Positions 57,353-64,000 of a DNA stretch of 64,000 bases are shown here, piece by piece. The notes under the pieces were generated by a model, which was not told the DNA's origin, searched no databases, and saw nothing but the letters and a program-made list of their open reading frames with translations. The stretch comes from Sweltsa coloradensis. Taxonomy: Eukaryota; Arthropoda; Insecta; Plecoptera; Chloroperlidae. Both the position numbers and the translations under genes were made by a program. Every line of letters starts with the position of its first letter. Position 1 is the stretch's first letter. The DNA lies in contig JAMZAV010000896.1 in the NCBI GenBank assembly GCA_024449915.1, positions 186,001 to 250,000 of the forward strand. The letters are read 5' to 3'.

Positions 57353-57745
57353 GGTGAGTAGAGCCTAATGAATGTATGTTGCAATGCGCGGAGCTAACGG
57401 TTACTTTATTTATTTATAATATATCATTTATTACCTACCATATGTTTTGAAACGATTTTCAGAACAATTTTATTTTACCTTGTTGTTGTAAGTTATGAGT
57501 GAAAAGTGAATGTATGCATTACTTTACGTGAATGACGCGAACGAACTACGCAGTTTTGTGTACTTAGAACTTTGGGCGTGGCACTTGCGCCGATCTTGTG
57601 GTCACGTGGGTCTCAGTCTCCCCATTGGTCGGGAATGTATGTGATTCCCACATTCGCTTTCAGGGAAACTGGGTAGTATATGTTGAACTAACTAACTTAT
57701 CTTGCATCAAACTGTTGAGCGCAACGTTACAGCTGGTGCCTCCCG

Positions 57746-58077
57746 TGCATCATATGCTAGCAGAATATACCATATTTGATGCCTTGCACACTCAATTTGA
57801 TCGCTCCCAAATATTACGAAGAACTTCTATTATATGATAATGGTGAAAATTTTTCTAAATTTCTCATTCAAAAAAATTTATTTTACAAAATTTAATTCAC
57901 ATAACTTTTAATTTGTTGTTACTATCATCACCATCATTTTACTTTCTTATATATACACTTAGATAACGATATAATCATCAAACACACCATTAACTCATTT
58001 CATTAACTTTCAATATCATAGGCGGCGCAATATGACCTAACCGGTTGAAGCGCCCTAGTTTCTCACGTCGTCGTGAT
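57746..58077 (+). mobile_element. Family L 3' end
   Basis: catcatatgctagcagaat (HHMLAE) through the UTR to cacgtcgtcgtgatg. Upstream, 57353-57745 shows gggcgtggcacttgcgcc and attggtc but no clear gene. Confidence 0.84.
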
Positions 58078-58169
58078 GCAGAATGTTACTTGGGGGTATA
58101 GTTTTGGCTTCAAGGCAACCTCAAAATGGCCGACTGAATATGAGACCAAAATTTGAATACACATCGGAT

Positions 58170-58505
58170 CTGAGTCTCAATTTGGCCGGATGGAAATTTA
58201 TCATTAACCAGTATTTTAATTTCTTATGCAAAGTAATTTATAACCAAATTTCATTCACATCTAACACATTTCGTTTTGTATTCCAATAAATAACTTTTCT
58301 TTTCTTATTACTCTCACCCCCGTCTGGGCCCGGGGTAGAAAAAGGTCAGAGTATGGCTCTGCTAATCGTACAAGGCGATTCAAGAGAAAAAATCCATCTC
58401 GCAAACATCAGCTAGAAAAAGCGGAGTAAATTACTTCCCGAAACTAGAGGCGAGCTCTGGCAATCGTCGTCTGAGACACCTCCCCTTTCCCTTGACGACC
58501 TTCAT
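58170..58505 (+). mobile_element. Diverged L UTR and a 3'-truncated S
   Basis: L UTR-like sequence to 58316 (cataacttttcttttcttatt-like). The S head at 58317 then runs to cccttgacgaccttcat, where the next S begins. Confidence 0.75.
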
Positions 58506-59062
58506 CCCCGTCTGGGCCGGGGTAGAATTGGCCCAGAGCATGGCTCTGCTAATCGTAAAAGGCGATTCAAGAGAAAAAGTCTACCTCGCAAACATCAGCT
58601 AGTATGAAGGGTTGTAATTTATTTCCCGAAAATTGAAGCGAGCTCTGGCAATCGTCGTCGGGGACCTTGCCCCTTTCCCTTGACGACCCCTCGACGACGA
58701 TGACGACAATGACACCACGAACGATGACGACGACCGCGACGTGAGAACCCCCTTTCCTCCCCTTACCCGTGGCTGGTTCTGACCAGCAAGTACTCCTCCT
58801 ACTCCCCCATACCTAGGTAAGAGTGGTGCATAATGACCTAACGGTTGACGCGTCCTTAATCCAAATAAACCAAAACCATTGACGACCTTCCCGACGACGA
58901 TGACAGTGACACAACGTACGGTGACAAAGACGATTTCGAACCTCTCTTTCCTCCCCCTACCCGTGACTGGTTGTGACCAGCATGAGTCCCTCCTCCCCAT
59001 ATCCCCAAGACTAGGGTGGTACATTATGACCTAACGGTTGACGCGTCCTTAATCCAAAATAA
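58506..59062 (+). mobile_element. Full S copy and an S 3' fragment
   Basis: 58506-58872 is complete with two small deletions. 58878-59062 starts in the middle and ends with the tail. Confidence 0.85.
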
Positions 59063-59065
59063 ATA

Positions 59066-59210
59066 AAATATATTTCTTTTCTTTTATTAACTTAGAAAAC
59101 AATACTTTCATCAAACACACCATTAACTAATTTCATTAACTTAACAATATCACAGGCGGCGCAATATGACCTAACCTGTTGAAGTGCCGTATAGTTTCTC
59201 ACGTCGTCTT
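59066..59210 (+). mobile_element. Family L tail
   Basis: Ends aacctgttgaagtgccgtatag and cacgtcgtctttat. Confidence 0.82.
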
Positions 59211-59744
59211 TATAAAGCAACCATTTATGCACATTACAATCTATCCCTTAAAGTGTAGTGCAACGTCTGAGAAGTAGAGCACAGTAAGCTGTTGGTTTTC
59301 AATGCATTCGGAACCACATATGGAAAGAGAAGACCTCCAGAAACGCAAGGTTGCCAATTTATCAGACCCAATAGCCACATGTGCAGGTGAGACGTGAAAT
59401 ATGCCCACGCCAATTGAAAACCTTGAGCAAGTTGGGCGACCAGATGCCACCGAATAAGTAATGAGTTTTATCAGGAAACATGTACGTATAAAGAGGTAGA
59501 TGGAACGAATTGCGGAGCGAGTTTCGAAATTTAAAAAAAAAAATAGATGGGAACAGATAAGATATCCGAGAAGAATAGAGGTGGAAGTTGGATCTGGGAT
59601 AGCTACGGAGATACCAACGAAGTCATAGCGGGACGGTGTTAGGAAAGATGTGGATCGGCGTGGAGGAGACAGGAATAAGGTGGCTGGACAGAAGAAGATA
59701 GAGGCCTTTTATCCTGGAACAATATTGAAAGAGTAGGGAGCGAG
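59211..59744. other. Non-repeat intron sequence
   Basis: Less AT-rich than its surroundings. A donor-like cag|gtgaga at 59391 follows a short open + frame, but no acceptor in phase is evident. 59540-59735 is purine-rich (gatgtggatcggcgtgg). Confidence 0.4.
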
Positions 59745-59985
59745 GCTATGATAACGGTGACACACTATCTAAATTTCTTATCCAAAGTAATCTAATTAGC
59801 AAAATTAAATTAACATTTCTTTAATTTCTTTATTTCCATTCACATAAATAACTTTTTTATTGCTATTACTATTATCATTATCAGCATCATTTTTTTTTCA
59901 TTAACTCATCTCATCAACTTTCATTATCACAGGCGGCGCAATATGACCTTACCGGTTGAAGCGCCCTAGTTTCTCAAGTCGTCGT
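59745..59985 (+). mobile_element. Family L 3' end
   Basis: ctatgataacggtgacacac to ctcaagtcgtcgtc. Confidence 0.84.
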
Positions 59986-60105
59986 CAAAATCGCAGCTGC
60001 TTCACTAACGGATGTGCCGAGTGCATGTGTTAATGAGAACATGCACCTGACATGCTGGGATGGAGATTAGGAGCCCCTCACCTCATGGTTACCAAAACCA
60101 TTATG

Positions 60106-60190
60106 TTAATAAATAAATAAATAAATAAATAAATGTTATTTAGAGTCTACCCACTCAGTTATATAACTGATTTTCAGTGGGGGACTTCTC
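60106..60190 (+). repeat. Repeat core after an (AAAT)n run
   Basis: agagtctacccactcag, palindromic tcagttatataactga, then cagtgggggactt. Same family as 4080-4199 but on the opposite strand. Confidence 0.65.
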
Positions 60191-60203
60191 ATTGAAGGGC
60201 AAT

Positions 60204-60558
60204 GTGTTAGCAGAACGTACCAAATATGATGCCTTGCGCACACAATTTGATCTCTTCCAATCATATGAAGAGCTTATATCAAATGATAACGGTGACTAAA
60301 CTTCTTAAACTTCTCATTCACAAGAATTAACAAAATTTAATTCACATCAAACACAAATCCTTTGTTTATTTATTTCCATTCAAAAAATCATTTTAATTTT
60401 GCTATTAATATCATCACCATAATTTCCTTTTCTTAAGTCAACTTAGGTATAAATATAATCATCAAAATCGCCATGAACTGATTTCATGAACTTGCAATAT
60501 CACAGGCGGCGCATAATGACCTAACCAGTTGAAGCGCCCTATTTTCTCACGTCGTCGG
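60204..60558 (+). mobile_element. Family L 3' end
   Basis: gtgttagcagaacgtacc to the terminal block with gcggcgcataatgacc and cacgtcgtcggcg. Confidence 0.84.
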
Positions 60559-60715
60559 CGTATGAAATTGCGTGTTAATTGAAGGTCCTGTTCGGTTTTT
60601 ATCCCCGGGCATGACACGAATAGACGAACAGACAGACTGGAGAGTTTTGCATATAGAGAAGCATCGTTCCTTTTTAAAGCTATCTCAAATATTATGAATT
60701 TATTAAATGTAAAAC

Positions 60716-61084
60716 CCCCGTCCTGGCCCGGGGTAGAACTGGTCCAGAGCATGACTCTGCTAATCGTTAAAATCGATCAAAAGAAAATGTACATCTCGCA
60801 TACATCAGCTAGAAAAAAGGCAGTTCTCCTCGAAACTAGAGGCGAGCTCTGGCAGTCGTCGTCGGGGAACCGTTCCTCGTCCCTTGAAGACATCCTCGAC
60901 GACGACGATAAAAAATTGACAACACGAACGATGACAAAGGCGATGACTTCCGCGACGTGAGAACCCCTCATTCCTTCCCCTTCCCGTGGCTTGTTCTGAC
61001 CAGCATGGGCCCACCTCTCCATATCCCCTAGGCTAGAGTGGTGCATTATGACCTAACGGTTGACGCGCCCTTAATCCAAATAAA
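60716..61084 (+). mobile_element. Family S, diverged
   Basis: Head gtcctggcccggggtag. The acidic frame is partly altered (gacgacgataaaaaattg). Tail complete. Confidence 0.85.
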
Positions 61085-61594
61085 CCTTTCTGTACTCTAC
61101 TAGTGCACTGCTACCATCTAAACTTCTGTCGTATTATTTCGGGCCAGCTCCCTTCTCTGTTTATTACTTACTTGGTCGACGTAGCAAGTTGCCTGACATG
61201 AGTCAAACGCTCCCTCTAATCCTGCACTTGAGCTTTCAAAGCACCGCTTTACACGACGACGATGTGAAGTGATGAAGAAAGTTGTGTGGAGGAAGTCAGG
61301 CGTATGTTTACTTTGCTCTTGGTTTGAGAGCATCAATCGACTGTTTGTAACTGTGTGACATCGTCTTCCTTTGCTTTGGGAACGTGCGTAGACCGTGCCT
61401 GTGTTTGTGTTTGTGACGCTATTAGAGGAAGAAAATAAGTGCGTTTGAAATAACACGCAGTTCGTATTTTTTGGCAACGATTCGTTTAAGTTTGTTATTA
61501 ATGACTTGGATTGTACACAGCACTTAAATAATAAAATATTCCCTCCTTTTAATTCTCTCATGTATTTGATTATGAGCATGCTACAACGTACTCA
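61085..61594. other. Intron, one long minus frame without support
   Basis: A minus-strand frame (61118-61579) is open for 153 codons, but its composition is ordinary and no motif or splice context supports it. No repeat recognised. Confidence 0.4.
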
Positions 61595-61871
61595 TTAGTA
61601 AGTAAGTAAGTAAGTAATGTTTTATTCATTTGACTAATACAGAGTAGAAGTATAACACTATCACCTATTCTCTAGAGAGAGAGAGATAGGTGGAGTGAAA
61701 TGAATAAGGTTATAATAAAATTAAGGTTAACAAATGTTTTTGTTAATACATAGATAAATGTAATAATACAATATGAAACATAAAAAAAAATGCAATTACA
61801 TTTACAATGACGCACACAATAATAATTAATACATTGTAAATATTGATATTAATGACAATCAACAAGGTAAT
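61595..61871 (-). mobile_element. 3' UTR and tail of the CR1/Jockey-type LINE
   Basis: AT-rich sequence between the stop codon and a short (AGTA)n run at about 61595-61617. Such a tetranucleotide run is a plausible 3' terminal repeat of the element on the minus strand. Confidence 0.55.
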
Positions 61872-62990
61872 TTATTTGGGAGAGCCGTCAGATAGAAACT
61901 CATGAAGTGAGTAATAACTGTTTTTAAGCAGAAAGGACTTAAGATTAGATTTGAAAGAATTGTCAGATGGGCATAAGCGAATTTTATTCGGAAGGTTATT
62001 ATAAATAATTGATGCTAAGTAGTATGGACCTTTAGAGAAAAGGGAAAGATTATGAGAGGAAATGTGAACTAAATTGCTGGAACGTGTAAAGTGATCATGA
62101 ACAGTTGTGTTTTGCTGGAAGATGTGGGTATTAAGGCGAACAAAAAGAGATGCTGACTGAATCAGGACACATGCTAGTGTTGGGATTTCTAATTGTCGAA
62201 AGAGTTCCCGACAAGATCGCTTTCTAGAAGCTCCCGCTATTATCCTGATTGCTCTTTTCTGGAGGATGAAGACTCTTTTTGCATGAGGCGATGCACCCCA
62301 GAAAAGTGTACCATACGAAAGGTGGGAGTGGATAAATGCAAAGTATGTAATAATCAAAATATGAGGTTGGACTATAGTTTTAAGTTTCCTGAGTATATAA
62401 CACCCACTAAGAATTTTAGATGAAACAATGTTTGTTTGACCCGACCAATCCAAAGTCTCTGTTAGGATTAATCCTAAAAGTTTAAATGAAGAAGAGCGAA
62501 TAATGTGGTTACTCCCAATTTGGATTAGAGGGCTTGACAGGGGTATATTTTGGGGAGTATGAAAATTCATGTATACTGTTTTGGGAAGAGATAATGAAAG
62601 AATGTTTTGCTGGCAGTACTGAGACATTTGCACAGCCTTTTGATTTAATATCATTGGAAAGCTAGATATATTGTGTTTGGGGGCAGTTAGCAGATGACTG
62701 AAGTCATCTGCATACTGTAGAAGAAGTCCACCGGTTAGGTGCAGCTGCAGGTCATTAACATGAAGGAGGAAAGCTAAGGGACCTAATATCGAGCCTTGAG
62801 GGACTCCTTTAACTAATTTTTGAGGATCTGAGAGAACTGTTTTTGTTAAATTATTGTCAACAGTGCGGATAGCGACTACTTGTGAGCGTCCAGATAGGTA
62901 TGATGAAAGCCAACTTTGAGCAATACCTCTGAACCCATAGTTACATCTGAGGAAAACCTTCCGTTCTCCTTGATAAAGGAATCCAAAGTG
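61872..62990 (-). pseudogene. CR1/Jockey-type LINE reverse transcriptase, 3' part
   Basis: Open on the minus strand from 62990 to the stop at 61872. Motifs in order: YGFRGIAQSWLSSYLSG, the template-gripping GVPQGSILGP (62790-62807), catalytic YADD (62703-62714), FKLLGLILTETLDW, then LILRKLK-like and QKRAIRIIAGA segments typical of the region after the palm in CR1/Jockey/Rex-type elements. The fingers and endonuclease are absent (5' truncation near 62950-62990). The frame is intact over about 370 codons, so the copy is young. Confidence 0.82.
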
Positions 62991-63020
62991 TTACCCATAG
63001 TCAAACGTGTGTCACTCTAG

Positions 63021-63062
63021 GCTGGACCTGAGCTGTCACGGCCTCCCAGCGACGCCCCCGAA
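63021..63062 (+). other. Duplicated acceptor and start of exon C
   Basis: The acceptor (gtcactctag) and first 42 nt of exon C are repeated 102 bp upstream of the main copy; a third partial unit (gtcaaacatgatcgtgtc) lies between. 102 is a multiple of three and the frame is open throughout, so splicing here would add 34 residues in frame. Whether it is used cannot be judged from sequence. Confidence 0.55.
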
Positions 63063-63122
63063 GGTCAAACATGATCGTGTCTTGTGTTCTACTCAAGGTC
63101 AAACGTGTGTCTTCTGTTCTAG

Positions 63123-63295
63123 GCCGGACCTGGGCAGTCGCGCCCTCCCAGCGACGCCCCCGAATTCAGCGCCCCGTCCACCCTCAGCCACCCGTACAAT
63201 GGACGAGATAAACGACGCTCTGAGGCGTCAGGCGTCAGTGGATGGAGAGGCGATCAAGATTGTTATTCACGACGTCGACTCAGATAATAATTTTA
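63123..63295 (+). CDS. Coding exon C of the host gene
   Basis: 173 nt with acceptor tcttctgttctag and donor ttta|gtgagtt. It starts by completing the codon left open by exon B and ends with one base over. It encodes a Pro-rich stretch (LPATPPNSAPRPPSATRT) and then a more ordered segment starting MDEINDALRRQASVDGEA. The internal Met could be an alternative start. No family is recognised. Composition and phase agree with exons A and B; the next exon lies beyond the window. Confidence 0.65.
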
Positions 63296-63629
63296 GTGAG
63301 TTACTTTTCAATTTCATTAATACTTGAAATTGTTTGGCGGAAATCAATCCAGAAATTTAAAAAAATATCTCAGCTAAGCAACAATCCCGGGTCTTCCGAT
63401 TGCCATTTTACCAAGAAGGATTTAGTGTGGTGGAGTGACACAGTCATTTTCCTCACCGCAAACGTGATTGAAGCTGCCTTAAACGAGCACCACTCTCGCC
63501 ATGTCCTCTACCACAGGCAGAGAATCACTATGTATCGCTGCCGAAGTGGTCACACCTCCTCTCTAACTTCAGGCGGAATATCGCTGTTGAATTTGCTTCA
63601 CCCTGCCGTCCCCAGGGCCACTCCTTTCA
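63296..63629. other. Intron after exon C
   Basis: Opens with the donor. A frame from about 63363 to 63630 stays open (DLVWWSDTVIFLTANV) without known motif. It could be an exon remnant or chance. Confidence 0.4.
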
Positions 63630-63815
63630 ATTTACATAAATACCTTTTGTTTTGCTATTACTATCATCATCATCATTTTCTTTTCTTATATATACACGTA
63701 GAAAACAATCTAATCATCAACACATCATTAACTCATCTCATCAACTTTCAATATCACTGGCGGCGCAATATGACCTAACCGGTTGAAGCGCCCTAGTTTC
63801 TCACGTCGTCGTCGT
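63630..63815 (+). mobile_element. Family L tail
   Basis: UTR from acataaataccttttg to ctggcggcgcaatatgacc and a terminal run of four GTC-type repeats (cacgtcgtcgtcgta). The last 185 bases of the window show no feature. Confidence 0.84.
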
Positions 63816-64000
63816 ACCGGCTCAGTCTTAACTCGGCTATTCTTAGCTCGCCTACATTAATTAGAAGTGGTATTTCAGGTGTTACTCGACAAGCGATTAT
63901 TGTCAAAAACATTTTAAGCTTGATATGTTAATAAAAATGTAAATATGTGTGTACATATTGTATATTTAATTAAACTTAATATAACCCAATTGTTATTTGA

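Noticed and set aside
57598..57837. Host exon reading into HHMLAEYTIFDALHTQFD
   Set aside because: The second half is the L LINE C-terminus, so the frame is a chance fusion.
61118..61579. 153-codon minus frame
   Set aside because: No recognisable motif, no splice context, ordinary composition; length alone is not enough.

Overview
The window looks like intronic DNA from a large, repeat-swollen animal genome. An arthropod, probably an insect, is my best guess: there is a BEL/Pao retrotransposon, an R4/Dong-type LINE in TAA repeats, an I-group LINE with RNase H, and AT-rich introns. Nothing prokaryotic is present and the species is not recognised.

Host gene. Four short + strand blocks behave like coding exons of one unidentified gene: exon A (2719-2884), a candidate 21-nt microexon (5852-5872), exon B (47686-47800) and exon C (63123-63295). 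Splice sites are good and codon phases are compatible across all junctions. The encoded stretch is Ser/Pro/Arg-rich and looks disordered. The introns are about 45 kb (or 3 + 42 kb with the microexon) and 15 kb. Exon A carries an apparent 1-nt frameshift at a GGGG run. Exons B and C each have a partially duplicated acceptor side.

Repeats. Two families, named here, fill most of the window. Family L is a 5'-truncated I-group LINE: RNase H, a C-terminal CCHC region, an AT-rich 3' UTR, then a conserved end (ggcggcgcaatatgacc ... gcgccctagtttctcacg) running into GTC repeats. Family S is a roughly 370-bp short retroelement whose head is tRNA-like (gtctgggcccgggg ... ttggcccagagcatgg) and whose tail is tgacgcgtccttaatccaaa. 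L and S share a block of about 35 nt near their 3' ends. About 30 L and 55 S pieces were found, and all but one long S piece lie on the + strand.

Layout. 0-6 kb: mixed L/S with exon A. 6.0-12.7 kb: a minus-strand BEL/Pao element with two LTRs and a 5-bp target duplication, inside an L copy. 12.7-31 kb: L/S clusters, an L copy with RNase H broken by a small MITE, and a 600-bp TAA-flanked repeat. 34.1-36.8 kb: a 2.7-kb foldback element inside an S copy. 37.6-38.2 kb: a 624-bp palindrome flanked by TTAA. 39.0-40.3 kb: an R4/Dong-type fragment between TAA microsatellites. 41.6-45.3 kb: a 1.86-kb tandem duplication. 47 kb: exon B. 50-61 kb: more L/S, a second 600-bp repeat and tandem repeats. 61.6-63.0 kb: a CR1/Jockey-type reverse transcriptase fragment. 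63.0-63.3 kb: exon C.

The dense nesting gives relative ages. The many single-base indels between near-identical copies suggest either relaxed decay or residual long-read error, so frameshifts here should be read cautiously.
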